From: Renibacterium salmoninarum ATCC 33209
GTDB lineage: Bacteria > Actinomycetota > Actinomycetes > Actinomycetales > Micrococcaceae
Assembly: GCF_000018885.1 (NCBI RefSeq)
Contig: NC_010168.1
Span: 2,790,001-2,854,000 of the forward strand
Length of the DNA stretch: 64,000 bases
Direction: 5' to 3'
Below are positions 28,488-36,902 of the stretch, piece after piece. The position numbers and the translations under genes were made by a program. Each line of letters starts with the position of its first letter. Position 1 is the first letter of the stretch. The notes under the pieces were generated by a model that saw nothing but the letters and a program-made list of their open reading frames with translations, was not told the DNA's origin and did not search any database.

Positions 28488-29123
28488 ATGAGTGAGAATG
28501 CGCCCCGACCGCATAAACCGGTACCGATGGCCCCGATCGACTTCGAGCCGTTCGCCGGCGGTGCTGATCCGGCGCGCGTCTCCGAAGCTGCGCACCTGGC
28601 CGCCCATGCCTTGGTTCACCACGGCAGAGCCAGCGATGATCCCGAGATTACTGCCCGGCTTGTCACGCTGGCAGATCAGCAAGGTCTAGAAGTAATCGCC
28701 GAGCTGTGGGCAGAAAGCCCCGCCCGTTCACTTCCCGGTGCGCTCTGGCGGCTTTACGCCTTGCGAGCAGCAACTCAGCGGGACCCCGAACGGATTTCCG
28801 TCTACTTCAAAGAGGGCCGAGCCACAGCACAGGTCACAAACGTCGTCGCAGGAGTGGCCGAGCCGCCAGGCGCTGAAGAGTTGAAAACCATGACAGATGC
28901 AATCCTCTCTGGCGCTTTCGACGGCGAGTTCGACGTCGCGCTGGAACGCACCGCAGCCTTCTGCCGGGTAGTCGCTTTAGGCCAAACGCACGTTGCCGAC
29001 GATCGCGAGTTCAGCAATGAAGATCACGCCAGCAAGCTCACCCGCAGCGCCCAACGCCTTGTGAAAACGGCAGAGGACTTGGAGTATGCAGCGTCCGCTT
29101 GGCGACGCGGAGAATTAGATTAG
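28488..29123 (+). CDS. Conserved actinobacterial protein of unknown function
   Basis: A 211-aa, mostly helical, acidic protein without signal or membrane segments. Blocks such as ALWRLYALRAATQRDPERIS and FKEGRATAQVTNVVAGVAEPPG resemble a family I recall from Arthrobacter, often carried under an erroneous RNA polymerase label; I know of no function. The sequence GTGCACAGGAGT before the ATG gives a good ribosome-binding site. It is divergent from tRNA-Lys and 430 bases upstream of the phosphate genes. Confidence 0.8.
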   Translation: MSENAPRPHKPVPMAPIDFEPFAGGADPARVSEAAHLAAHALVHHGRASDDPEITARLVTLADQQGLEVIAELWAESPARSLPGALWRLYALRAATQRDPERISVYFKEGRATAQVTNVVAGVAEPPGAEELKTMTDAILSGAFDGEFDVALERTAAFCRVVALGQTHVADDREFSNEDHASKLTRSAQRLVKTAEDLEYAASAWRRGELD

Positions 29124-29294
29124 CGCCGGTTTCTCCACAACGTCGGGGCAGGCGCAGCTTTCCCCGACGTCCCGGCGAACAGGCAGTCTTTGGCATTTTC
29201 TACGCGCAAGCCGCCATCATTGTAGGAGGCGGCCTAGGCCTAGTTCTGTTTCGCAAAACGACACCAAATGAACGTTTCTAGGACTAGCGTCACG

Positions 29295-29321
29295 TTGACA
29301 TCTGCATGCCAAGGCTAGACA
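29295..29321 (+). promoter_or_regulatory. Possible promoter of the structured leader
   Basis: TTGACA (29295-29300) and TAGACA (29316-29321) with a 15-bp spacer lie just before the folded element at 29329. The spacer is short, so this is tentative. Between 29124 and 29294 I see nothing more than a short hydrophobic frame of unknown meaning. Confidence 0.3.
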
Positions 29322-29328
29322 CTGAAGG

Positions 29329-29414
29329 TGGTGTCGAACCGTGGAACCCCCGGGCTCCATTTCTTAGCCGCTTCGAGCGGCCACACGCCGAGAGGCGCTC
29401 CCGGTTCGGCACCA
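29329..29414 (+). ncRNA. Putative structured RNA (four-way junction) ahead of the DUF47-PiT genes
   Basis: The ends TGGTGTCGAACCG (29329-29341) and CGGTTCGGCACCA (29402-29414) form a 13-bp closing stem with one G-U pair. Inside are three hairpins: TGGA/TCCA (29342-29345 with 29356-29359) around a C-rich loop; GCCGCT/AGCGGC (29367-29372 with 29376-29381, loop TCG); and CGCC/GGCG (29386-29389 with 29394-29397) capped by a GAGA (GNRA) tetraloop. It does not match tRNA, SRP RNA, tmRNA or a riboswitch I know. Either strand could be transcribed; the plus strand leads into the phosphate genes. Confidence 0.5.
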
Positions 29415-29501
29415 TTTACTTGCCCAAAGTGGCTTTCAAGCCTACCGATGTTGCAAGAATTTCACGCTCAAAGCGTAGCAGGTAAGATATCTCCAGTACG
29501 G

Positions 29502-29546
29502 GCCGTTTACTCCAGGTGCCCGGCATCGTGGCAGCTATGAAACGGC
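29502..29546 (+). promoter_or_regulatory. Hairpin abutting the ribosome-binding site of the DUF47 gene
   Basis: GCCGTTT (29502-29508) pairs with AAACGGC (29540-29546), with an inner TGCC/GGCA stem. The GAGGA Shine-Dalgarno (29547-29551) follows immediately and the GTG start is at 29558, so the fold could influence translation. Confidence 0.4.
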
Positions 29547-29557
29547 GAGGAACCTAG

Positions 29558-30175
29558 GTGAAGTTACGCCTCTTTCCGCAGGAACGTGCTGGGCTGAACA
29601 TTCTTTCGCAGATGGCTCAGCAGCTGGTACTCGGCGTACATTCGCTCTCTGAAATTTTTGGTGCAAGTGTGCAAGCGTACCCGCCGCTAGCGGCTCAAAT
29701 CCGCGAGCGCGAAGCTGAGTCGGCTGACTTGCACTACGCGTTGCTGACTCAGATGCGCACTAGCTTCATCCACCCGCTGCCTCGCGAAGATATGTATGCC
29801 CTTTCCAGGATTCTCAATGAAGCCATGGAAAAGCTTGATGCAGCTGCGGAATTGCTCATTCTGTACAAAATTGAACGGGTACCGCGCAGAGCTTCTGACC
29901 AGCTTGAAGTGATCGCTCGGCAATCCGAGCTTACGGTGAACGCGATGCGTTCACTCGACGATTTAGATGGTCTAGAAGATTACTGGATCGAGATGTTACG
30001 GCTTGCCAAACGGGCTGAGCGAACGCATCGCGTCTTTGTTGCAGAGCTATTGGCGGAAGCACCGTCGGTCAATTACATCAGGCAACGTGACTTCGCCGAT
30101 CATCTTGTGGCGATCACTAAAGACTTTCGCTTGCTGGCAACCAGGGTAGGCAGCATCATCGTCAAGGAATCCTGA
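29558..30175 (+). CDS. DUF47 / PhoU-like protein, partner of the PiT transporter
   Basis: A 205-aa all-helical protein of the DUF47 (PhoU-related) family: KLRLFPQERAGLNILSQMAQQL at the start and later EREAESADLHYALLTQM and FIHPLPREDMYALSRILNEAMEKLD are characteristic, the latter near the metal-binding face. Members are usually encoded directly before PiT-type phosphate transporters and are thought to regulate them. Here the stop is two bases before the PiT start. The GTG start is set by GAGGA at 29547. Confidence 0.9.
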   Translation: MKLRLFPQERAGLNILSQMAQQLVLGVHSLSEIFGASVQAYPPLAAQIREREAESADLHYALLTQMRTSFIHPLPREDMYALSRILNEAMEKLDAAAELLILYKIERVPRRASDQLEVIARQSELTVNAMRSLDDLDGLEDYWIEMLRLAKRAERTHRVFVAELLAEAPSVNYIRQRDFADHLVAITKDFRLLATRVGSIIVKES

Positions 30176-30177
30176 CC

Positions 30178-31197
30178 GTGGCAGTCGTCACGGCTATCTT
30201 TTTTGCGCTTATTTGCTTGTTCGCAGCACTCTTCACCATGCTCAACGGCGTTCGAGATGTCGCTTCCACCATCGCCGTCGCAGTGCGGACCCGGGCACTT
30301 ACGCCGGGCATCGCCGTCGTGCTGGCCGGCTTTTTTAATCTTTTGGGTGCCTTACTCAGCGGTGGACTCGCTTTGGCTCTGCACGACCAGCTGTTCGTGC
30401 TGAGGCCTGGCGCTGAAGGATTGTCGATCATTCTCGCTGCGCTCATCGCGGCTCTGATCTGGGGCATCCAGCAGTGGTGGATCGGTTACCCGTCGTCGTC
30501 AACGCACGCACTGCTGGGCGGAATCGGCGGCGCTGCCGGGGCAGCAATGCTTAAGGGCGCCCCGGGCCTAGCCGGTCTTGATTCAACGCTTATTTGGCTC
30601 GTGGTGCTGCCGCTGCTGGTCTCCCCCGTGATCGCCTTTGCCGCGTCCTATTTGCTCGTTTTCCCGATCGCCTGGTTTTCGCGCTATGCACAACCAAACA
30701 ACATCAACCGGCGGTTCCGGCGCGCTCAAGCAGTCGCTGCAGGTTCAGTGGCCTTTGGGCACGGTCTACAGGATGGCTCGCGGATCACCACGTTGCTGCT
30801 CTTTGCGGTAGTGGCCGCCGGCTATGGCGACCTTGATGGCGCCATTTGGTGGCTAGCCTGCGCCGTAGGCATCTTCCTCACCCTGGGCACACTCGCAGGC
30901 GGCTGGCGGATTGGCTACACGCTGTCCAGCCGCTTGGTAAAGGTTGATCCGATGCGAGGCTTTGTGGCCCAATCTGTCAGCGCTGTAATGCTGTTGATCG
31001 GCAGTATCGGCTTACATCTACCTTTGGCGACAACTCAACTCACGACGGCGAGCATCATAGGTGCCGGCGTCAACCAGCGGTTTTCAGTAACTAACGGCAG
31101 GCTCGCGGGAAAAATCCTGCTTTCCTGGTTTGCCACCCCAGTAGTAAGTGCGGTAATCTCCGGGGTGCTTTACCTAGCGCTGTCGTCACTGATGTAG
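30178..31197 (+). CDS. pit: Low-affinity inorganic phosphate transporter, PiT family
   Basis: A 339-aa permease with about nine to ten membrane segments. The family signature is duplicated: FTMLNGVRDVASTIAVAVRT near the N-terminus (the GxNDxA-type block, here NGVRDVAST) and SVAFGHGLQDGSRIT in the second half (GHGxxD, again NxxxD-like). YPSSSTHALLGGIGGAA is the conserved SSTHA motif. It uses a cation gradient to import phosphate. Coupled to the DUF47 gene and convergent with the high-affinity pst operon. Confidence 0.9.
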   Translation: MAVVTAIFFALICLFAALFTMLNGVRDVASTIAVAVRTRALTPGIAVVLAGFFNLLGALLSGGLALALHDQLFVLRPGAEGLSIILAALIAALIWGIQQWWIGYPSSSTHALLGGIGGAAGAAMLKGAPGLAGLDSTLIWLVVLPLLVSPVIAFAASYLLVFPIAWFSRYAQPNNINRRFRRAQAVAAGSVAFGHGLQDGSRITTLLLFAVVAAGYGDLDGAIWWLACAVGIFLTLGTLAGGWRIGYTLSSRLVKVDPMRGFVAQSVSAVMLLIGSIGLHLPLATTQLTTASIIGAGVNQRFSVTNGRLAGKILLSWFATPVVSAVISGVLYLALSSLM

Positions 31198-31218
31198 CTG
31201 AAAAGACGCTAGCTGGCC

Positions 31219-31250
31219 TCTGGAGTGGGGCGCAGTGGCCCCACTCCAGA
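31219..31250. terminator. Bidirectional terminator between pit and pstB
   Basis: The 12-bp perfect stem TCTGGAGTGGGG / CCCCACTCCAGA has an 8-base loop and lies between the convergent pit and pst operons. Confidence 0.85.
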
Positions 31251-31252
31251 GA

Positions 31253-32032
31253 TCAGCCGAAGCGACCAGAAACGTAGTCTTCGGTAGCTTTGACTGAAGG
31301 GTTGTTGAAGATCGTGGTTGTTTCAGCGTATTCGATCAACTTGCCCGGATTGCCGGTACCGGCGATATTGAAGAACGCCGTCCGGTCCGAAACGCGGGCA
31401 GCCTGCTGCATATTGTGCGTCACGATCACCACGGTGAACGTCTCTTTCAACTCATTGATCAGATCTTCCACCGCAAGAGTGGAAATCGGGTCAAGCGCCG
31501 AGCAAGGCTCGTCCATCAGCAAAACTTCCGGCTCGACGGCGATAGCGCGCGCGATGCAGAGTCGCTGCTGCTGACCACCTGAAAGGCCCATACCAGGCTT
31601 TTCCAGCCGGTCTTTGACTTCATTCCAGAGGTTGGCATCCTTGAGTGACTTCTCCACCAAGTCCGTTGCCTCCGACTTGGAGATGCGCTTATTGTTCAGC
31701 CGCACCCCGGCCAGCACGTTTTCCCTAATGGACATGGTCGGGAACGGGTTGGGCCGTTGGAAGACCATGCCGATTTGCCGACGCACCGTTACCGGGTCAA
31801 CGCCGGTGCCGTAGAGATCGTCGCCATCAACCAGTACTTGGCCTTTGACATGCGCACCCGGAATAACCTCATGCATCCGGTTCAGCGTGCGCAGGAAGGT
31901 TGACTTTCCGCAGCCGGACGGCCCGATGAATGCCGTTACCGAGCGGGGCGAGATATCCATCGAAACGTCTTCGACGGCGAGGAAGTCTCCGTAATAAACG
32001 TGGAGGTCTTTGACCGAAACACTTTTGGACAT
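31253..32032 (-). CDS. pstB: Phosphate ABC transporter ATP-binding protein
   Basis: A 259-aa ATPase: Walker [19 protein letters not shown]-loop [14 protein letters not shown] (typical of PstB), signature [14 protein letters not shown], Walker [14 protein letters not shown]. It energises phosphate import by PstA/PstC and contacts them on the cytoplasmic side. Last gene of the pstSCAB operon, 15 bases after pstA. Intact. Confidence 0.97.
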   Translation of the reverse strand: MSKSVSVKDLHVYYGDFLAVEDVSMDISPRSVTAFIGPSGCGKSTFLRTLNRMHEVIPGAHVKGQVLVDGDDLYGTGVDPVTVRRQIGMVFQRPNPFPTMSIRENVLAGVRLNNKRISKSEATDLVEKSLKDANLWNEVKDRLEKPGMGLSGGQQQRLCIARAIAVEPEVLLMDEPCSALDPISTLAVEDLINELKETFTVVIVTHNMQQAARVSDRTAFFNIAGTGNPGKLIEYAETTTIFNNPSVKATEDYVSGRFG

Positions 32033-32047
32033 GATTTCCTTCCGCCG

Positions 32048-33145
32048 CTACCGGCTGGTTTTCGGAGCAAACAGCATCGCGATGAGGCGTGCCACAAGAT
32101 TGAGGATGACCACCAAGATCACCAGGAGCAAAGCCGCACCCCAGCCTTGGTCTAGCGAAAGCTGCTGATCTGGGCCAGGGAATTTATAGCCTGTATATGC
32201 CGCAGTGGCCAAGCTAGACATCGGTCCGTCAACGGGGTTCGCATTGAAGTTATTGGTAAAGCTGGCTGCGATGAAGATCGGCGCCGTTTCGCCAATAACT
32301 CGCGCAATCGCCAAGGTGATGCCGGTGACAATGCCTGCGATCGCCGTCGGGATAACCACCTTGAGGATCGTGACAACCTTGGTCACGCCCAGCGCGTAGG
32401 AAGCCTCGCGGAGATCGTTAGGCACCAGGCACAGCATTTCCTCGCTGGACCGAACCACAATCGGGATCATCAGAACGGACAGTGCGACGGCGGCTGAAAT
32501 ACCGCTAAACGCTTTCGGGCCGAAGACGATGGTGAAAAGCGAGAAGGCGAACAGACCGGCCACAATCGACGGGATGCCAGTCATGACATCCACGAGGAAG
32601 GTGACGGTGCGGCGCAACCATTGGTTGGGCTGCGCGTATTCGACCAAATAGATCGAGGTCAGCAAACCGATCGGCACCGAAAACAAGGTAGCCAAGCCAG
32701 TGATCTCAAGAGTTCCGACCAGCGACTGCAGCACGCCAGCGGAGGTAACTAACTCCAGCGTGTCCGGATCGATGTGGCTGTCGCCGCCAGAAGTAGTGAT
32801 GAAGTCCCAGTTGAAAACCTTGATGCCACTGGAAACCACGGTCCAGAGCGTCGAAACGAGCGGCGCCAGCGCGATCAGGAAGAAGACCACTATCAGGCCA
32901 CGGATGAACCGGTCCATCGCTCTGCGGCGATTTTCCACCACAATTGACAGCACCGAGATCGCCACCAAATAGATAATCGCGGCAAAGACGATAAGGCCCA
33001 CAATGTTGAACCCGATGAGGCCCAAAATTGCCGCAGCAACAACCAGCGAGCCAAGCACCGTGTAAATATCGATGAACCTTGGCAACTGGCCGCTAGTCAG
33101 CAGATTGCGCGTATTGCCCCGCGGCGTTTCAGTCAGCGTGCTCAT
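32048..33145 (-). CDS. pstA: Phosphate ABC transporter permease PstA
   Basis: A 365-aa membrane protein. It has an N-terminal extension with three hydrophobic segments (about 25-100) before the six-segment BPD_transp_1 core, as is common in actinobacterial PstA. The EAA loop SYALGVTKVVTILKVVIP contacts PstB, and TGIPSIVAGLFAFSLF is typical. The ATG overlaps the pstC stop by four bases. Intact. Confidence 0.95.
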   Translation of the reverse strand: MSTLTETPRGNTRNLLTSGQLPRFIDIYTVLGSLVVAAAILGLIGFNIVGLIVFAAIIYLVAISVLSIVVENRRRAMDRFIRGLIVVFFLIALAPLVSTLWTVVSSGIKVFNWDFITTSGGDSHIDPDTLELVTSAGVLQSLVGTLEITGLATLFSVPIGLLTSIYLVEYAQPNQWLRRTVTFLVDVMTGIPSIVAGLFAFSLFTIVFGPKAFSGISAAVALSVLMIPIVVRSSEEMLCLVPNDLREASYALGVTKVVTILKVVIPTAIAGIVTGITLAIARVIGETAPIFIAASFTNNFNANPVDGPMSSLATAAYTGYKFPGPDQQLSLDQGWGAALLLVILVVILNLVARLIAMLFAPKTSR

Positions 33146-34266
33146 TTGGCTGCCCCTTCGGTGCTAGCAGAGCCAGTGCTGCCGGGTCTTCGAGCGTGCA
33201 CATGGCCGTGGTCGCCGTCGGGGTGAATAAGCGAGGCCGGCGAGACAGCGGCGTCGTCGGTTGAGTCAGGGGTCGCAGCTGACGTGGATTTGTCCGCTTT
33301 GCTGGACTTTGGTTTGCGATTCACGATGGAGCGCGCCAGCAGATTGACGGCAAAGGAAATCACAAACAGGATCAAGCCGGTGCCAATAAGAGCTGACCGG
33401 CCCAAGTCTTCAGCGATGGGGAAGTTGAGCGCAATATTCGACGCGACGGTTTGCGAATTTTGCCCTTCGGTCAGCACGAAGAAGGAAACAATCACCGAAG
33501 GCGAAAGGATCATCGCGATCGCCATGGTTTCACCTAAGGCACGGCCGAGTCCCAAGAGGATCGCACTCAACATACCCGAGCCAGCGTAGGGGAAGACGGC
33601 TAGTTTGATCATTTCCCAGCGAGTTGAACCCAGCGCCAGCGCAGCCTCTTCGCGCAATTTGGGCGTCTGTAAGAAAATCTCGCGCGAAATCGAGGTGATG
33701 ATTGGTAACACCATTACCGCCAGCACAATGGCGGCAGTAAGGATCGACGAGCCAGTCTTAGTGACTTCGCAACCAAAGAATGGAATCCAGCCCAAGTATG
33801 TGTTGAGCCAATCTTGCAAAGGCAGCAGGAATGGCCGCATTACGAAGATACCCCAGAGACCAAAGACGACCGACGGCACCGCAGCCAGCAGGTCCACAAC
33901 GTAGCCGAGCGCGTTAGCAAGTTTGCGCGGGCTGTAGTGCGAAATGAACAGCGCGATGCCAATAGCCACCGGAGCCGCCAAAATCAACGCAATCAAGGAT
34001 GCCCAAACGGTACCGAAGGCTAGTGGGCCAACGTAAGCCCAAAAGCTTGAAAATCCGGCGGTAAAGTCTTTGTTCAGATCCGGGTTGGTGGGCCAATTCG
34101 CCATGATGGCAGGCAGGGCGCGCACAATCAAGAAGATCGCAACGCCGGCCAGAATCACCATGATGGAAACGGTGGCAATGGTGGAAAGAGATTTGAAGAA
34201 CCGATCGGCGGGCCGGGCTTTCGCGGCCGCAGAACCCCCGGTGCTGGCTGCGGTTGACGTGCTCAC
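33142..34266 (-). CDS. pstC: Phosphate ABC transporter permease PstC
   Basis: A 374-aa six-segment permease: AAVPSVVFGLWGIFVM and EAALALGSTRWEMIKLAVFP (EAA loop) are PstC-specific. The C-terminus carries a long hydrophilic tail rich in Ser, Asp and His (HPDGDHGHVHARRPG), which might bind metal but is not conserved in the family as far as I know. Second gene of the operon, about 105 bases after pstS, from which it is separated by a hairpin. Confidence 0.95.
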   Translation of the reverse strand: MSTSTAASTGGSAAAKARPADRFFKSLSTIATVSIMVILAGVAIFLIVRALPAIMANWPTNPDLNKDFTAGFSSFWAYVGPLAFGTVWASLIALILAAPVAIGIALFISHYSPRKLANALGYVVDLLAAVPSVVFGLWGIFVMRPFLLPLQDWLNTYLGWIPFFGCEVTKTGSSILTAAIVLAVMVLPIITSISREIFLQTPKLREEAALALGSTRWEMIKLAVFPYAGSGMLSAILLGLGRALGETMAIAMILSPSVIVSFFVLTEGQNSQTVASNIALNFPIAEDLGRSALIGTGLILFVISFAVNLLARSIVNRKPKSSKADKSTSAATPDSTDDAAVSPASLIHPDGDHGHVHARRPGSTGSASTEGAAK

Positions 34267-34323
34267 ATCATGCTTTCTTCGCGCTTTGACGTAACTCGAA
34301 AGGAATACTGTAGATCAGCGCCA

Positions 34324-34361
34324 AAGGCCGGTCACCTGTGACTGCTGGGGTGACCGGCCTT
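34324..34361 (-). terminator. Hairpin between pstS and pstC
   Basis: The 12-bp perfect stem AAGGCCGGTCAC / GTGACCGGCCTT lies right after the pstS stop. There is no T-run on the minus strand, so it probably protects or attenuates, giving more PstS than PstCAB message. Confidence 0.65.
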
Positions 34362-34371
34362 CAGCTAATGA

Positions 34372-35493
34372 CTAGGAAACCGTCTTGAGGGTTTCCTGAA
34401 TCTTGGCGGCAAGCTCGCTCGGCAACGGAGCGGCGCCAGCGTTCTTCGCAGCGATCTTCTGACCCTCTTCGCTTGCGATGTAGCCAATGTAACCCTTGGC
34501 CAATTCAGCCTGCTTGGCGTCCTTGAACTTGGTGCAGACGATGTCGTAAGAGATCAACGGGATCGGGTAAGCATCGCCGGAGGTCAGCTTGGTGTAATCG
34601 ATCTTCTGGGACAGATCGCCCTTGACTTCGCTGGGCGCTGCGGTCACGCCAGTCTGGATAGCCTTGGTCACGCCGTCTGCACTGAAAGCAACGAACTTGT
34701 CGCCGGCTTTGACTGATGCCGACTTGAGCTCACCAATTGCGGAGTGGTCGGCGTAGCCGATGGTGCCGTCGCCAGCCTTGACGGTGTTGACTACGCCAGC
34801 GCCACCCTGCTGCGCGGACGAGCCTGCAACCGGCCATTTATTGGAAACCGGGTCAGTCCAGACCGACGGCGCAACCTGGCTCAAGTAGTTGGTGAAGTTC
34901 TGCGTGGTGCCAGATCCATCCGAACGGGTCACCGTGGTGATCGCGGTAGCCGGCAAAGTCGCGCCCGGGTTGTCAGCCTTGATTGCGGCGTCGTCCCAAG
35001 ATTTGATTTGCTGCTTGAAGATCTTGGCGATGGTGTCAGCGGAAAGCTGAAGTTTGTCAACGCCCTTGACGTTGAAGACGATCGCTACGCCGTCAAGGTA
35101 AACCGGAAGGTTCACTGCGCCGCCAGCACCGCAAACGGTCTGTGCCTTCGTGGCCTGCTCGGCGCTCAAGTAAGCGTCCGAACCAGCGAAGTCATACGAA
35201 CCAGCGGTGAAGTTAGTGACGCCACCGCCCGAACCCTGCGACTTGTCATAGTTGATGGTGACTCCGGAAGCCTTGGCCTTGAACCCAGCGGTCCACGCGG
35301 TCTGCGCGTTAGCCTGCGCGCTGGATCCACCAGCGGTAATGGTTCCGGAAAGTTTGGAGTCATCGACGCCGGCGCTCGAGGACGAGCCTGCGGCGGATGA
35401 GTTGTTGGTGACCGAGTTGCCACCGCAGGCGGTGAGCGCAATGGCTCCAACCGCAATGACAGCCGCAACACGACCGTAGCGAAGTACCTTCAC
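34372..35493 (-). CDS. pstS: Phosphate ABC transporter substrate-binding lipoprotein PstS
   Basis: A 373-aa lipoprotein that captures phosphate outside the membrane. The lipobox is IALTACGGN (Cys23), followed by a Ser/Asn-rich linker. Phosphate-contacting blocks are AGGSSAQANAQ, YDFAGSDAYL and TRSDGSGTTQNF. It is first in the pst operon and is preceded by a PHO-box-like pair of repeats. Intact. Confidence 0.97.
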   Translation of the reverse strand: MKVLRYGRVAAVIAVGAIALTACGGNSVTNNSSAAGSSSSAGVDDSKLSGTITAGGSSAQANAQTAWTAGFKAKASGVTINYDKSQGSGGGVTNFTAGSYDFAGSDAYLSAEQATKAQTVCGAGGAVNLPVYLDGVAIVFNVKGVDKLQLSADTIAKIFKQQIKSWDDAAIKADNPGATLPATAITTVTRSDGSGTTQNFTNYLSQVAPSVWTDPVSNKWPVAGSSAQQGGAGVVNTVKAGDGTIGYADHSAIGELKSASVKAGDKFVAFSADGVTKAIQTGVTAAPSEVKGDLSQKIDYTKLTSGDAYPIPLISYDIVCTKFKDAKQAELAKGYIGYIASEEGQKIAAKNAGAAPLPSELAAKIQETLKTVS

Positions 35494-35633
35494 TTGGATG
35501 CCCCTTCCAGGGTTCTAGCTGAACCGTCGCCCCCCATGAAGGCTGCGCGTCAACTGTTATCTATCGAATTCAGATGTTTTGCAGGAATCTACAACCTTAA
35601 ACGTAGGCTGCTGAGGTAACGGGATACGCCAGC

Positions 35634-35655
35634 CAAGATGAACACAGAGTTAACA
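35634..35655 (-). promoter_or_regulatory. PHO-box-like 11-bp direct repeat upstream of pstS
   Basis: On the minus strand TGTTAACTCTG is followed immediately by TGTTCATCTTG: two 11-base units agreeing at 7 positions. PhoP-type regulators of actinobacteria bind such 11-nt direct repeats (GTTCA-like cores). It lies about 140 bases before the pstS start and about 90 before the divergent FUSC gene, and could serve both. Confidence 0.45.
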
Positions 35656-35744
35656 AGAATTGGACATTGGCGAAAGTAGGCTGTGTTTACGGCCACAATC
35701 GCGGTAAAAGCGGTCGTGAATAATTGGCCGCATAGACTGGAGAC

Positions 35745-36902
35745 ATGCCCGCACAGAGCTCGGTAAAGCGTTCCGGCGTCCCGCGACGCGCCTGGCCGGC
35801 GACCTCCCGATTTTTCCGCGACCGTAGCCGAATTGGTGCTCGTCGGAGTGCGCAGTCTGTAGTGCCAGCGATTCAAATGACAATTTGTGCCGTTGCTGCC
35901 TATTCATTCGCCGAATTCGTTTTAGGCCATAGCGGTCCAATCTTCGCCGCCACGTCCTCGCTGATCGCGTTGGGATTCTCGCGTGATCCCCGATTGCGCA
36001 GAGTTTTAGAGGTAGCCATCGGTTGCACGCTCGGGATCTTGATGGGCGAGGCCGTGCTCACCTGGGCCGGGGCTGGAATTTGGCAGGCCGCCGTCGTACT
36101 TTTTGCCTCGATCATGTTGGCGCGGTTTCTTGACGGCGGTGCGATTTTTGCCACCCAACTCGGTTTACAGTCCGTTTTGGTGATCTTGCTGCCGTTACCA
36201 AGCGGCGGCCCGCTCACGCGGAGTTTGGATGCGGTAGTCGGCGGCTGTTGTGCGCTTTTGGTCACGTTGCTCACCCCGCGGGATCCTCGAAAAGAACCCA
36301 AACAAGATATTCGCAAGCTGCTTGCCGAGCTAGCTGAGGTTTTGCGTGAATGCAGCCGAGCACTGAGCAGTAGCGATTCGGCCCTGGCCTGGCGTGCCTT
36401 GGTTCGCGCGCGGAATTGCCAACCACTTATAGACAGCATGCGGTCTTCGTTGCGATCTTCTGGCGAAGTTGCGACCATATCGCCGGCATACCGGCGCTAC
36501 AAGGGCGAAATTAATTCGCTTGAGAGCTCGCTGGAATACATCGATTTCGCGCTCCGTAACTCCCGAGTTTTTGCCCGAAGGCTTACCAGTGCCATCAATA
36601 ATGCGGCGCTCTCGGATGCCGCGGTAGAAAGCATCAGCGAGGTCATTTCGGACACCGCCGACGCCGTCGACCTACTCGCGCTGGGCCTTGCCGAACGCGA
36701 TGCCAAAGCAAGCGCGATCAATATGCACAATGCGCGTGACGAGCTGACGGTCATTGCCAGCCGACTGCACCCAAAGCTGTTTGGCGTGCAACGGCTCGAA
36801 GGCGAAACTGCGGTGATGCTGCTGCGACCGTTGCTGGTGGATTTGATGGAAGCCTCCGGCGTAGAAACCGAAGAAGCGAAAAGCGTACTGCCGGACGTCT
36901 AG
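35745..36902 (+). CDS. FUSC / aromatic-acid-exporter family membrane protein
   Basis: A 385-aa protein: a basic N-terminal tail, then about five to six hydrophobic segments (about residues 40-185; GPIFAATSSLIALGFS is the FUSC-type motif), then a long helical cytoplasmic domain (about 200-380). Homologs export aromatic acids or unknown compounds. The stop codon is followed at once by a 130-bp palindromic structure. Promoter elements would lie in the gap shared with pstS. No lesion is seen; substrate unknown. Confidence 0.8.
   Translation: MPAQSSVKRSGVPRRAWPATSRFFRDRSRIGARRSAQSVVPAIQMTICAVAAYSFAEFVLGHSGPIFAATSSLIALGFSRDPRLRRVLEVAIGCTLGILMGEAVLTWAGAGIWQAAVVLFASIMLARFLDGGAIFATQLGLQSVLVILLPLPSGGPLTRSLDAVVGGCCALLVTLLTPRDPRKEPKQDIRKLLAELAEVLRECSRALSSSDSALAWRALVRARNCQPLIDSMRSSLRSSGEVATISPAYRRYKGEINSLESSLEYIDFALRNSRVFARRLTSAINNAALSDAAVESISEVISDTADAVDLLALGLAERDAKASAINMHNARDELTVIASRLHPKLFGVQRLEGETAVMLLRPLLVDLMEASGVETEEAKSVLPDV

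Noticed and set aside
29099..29281. Short hydrophobic plus-strand frame ending AIIVGGGLGLVLFRK
   Set aside because: It overlaps the end of the 28488 gene, has no ribosome-binding site and no recognisable relation; treated as chance.
29329..29414. tRNA, tmRNA or SRP RNA reading of the folded element
   Set aside because: The end CGGCACCA looks tRNA-like, but the closing stem is 13 bp, there is no T arm or anticodon loop, and there is no GGAA/AGCAG SRP core or tmRNA GGUUCGA end in place.
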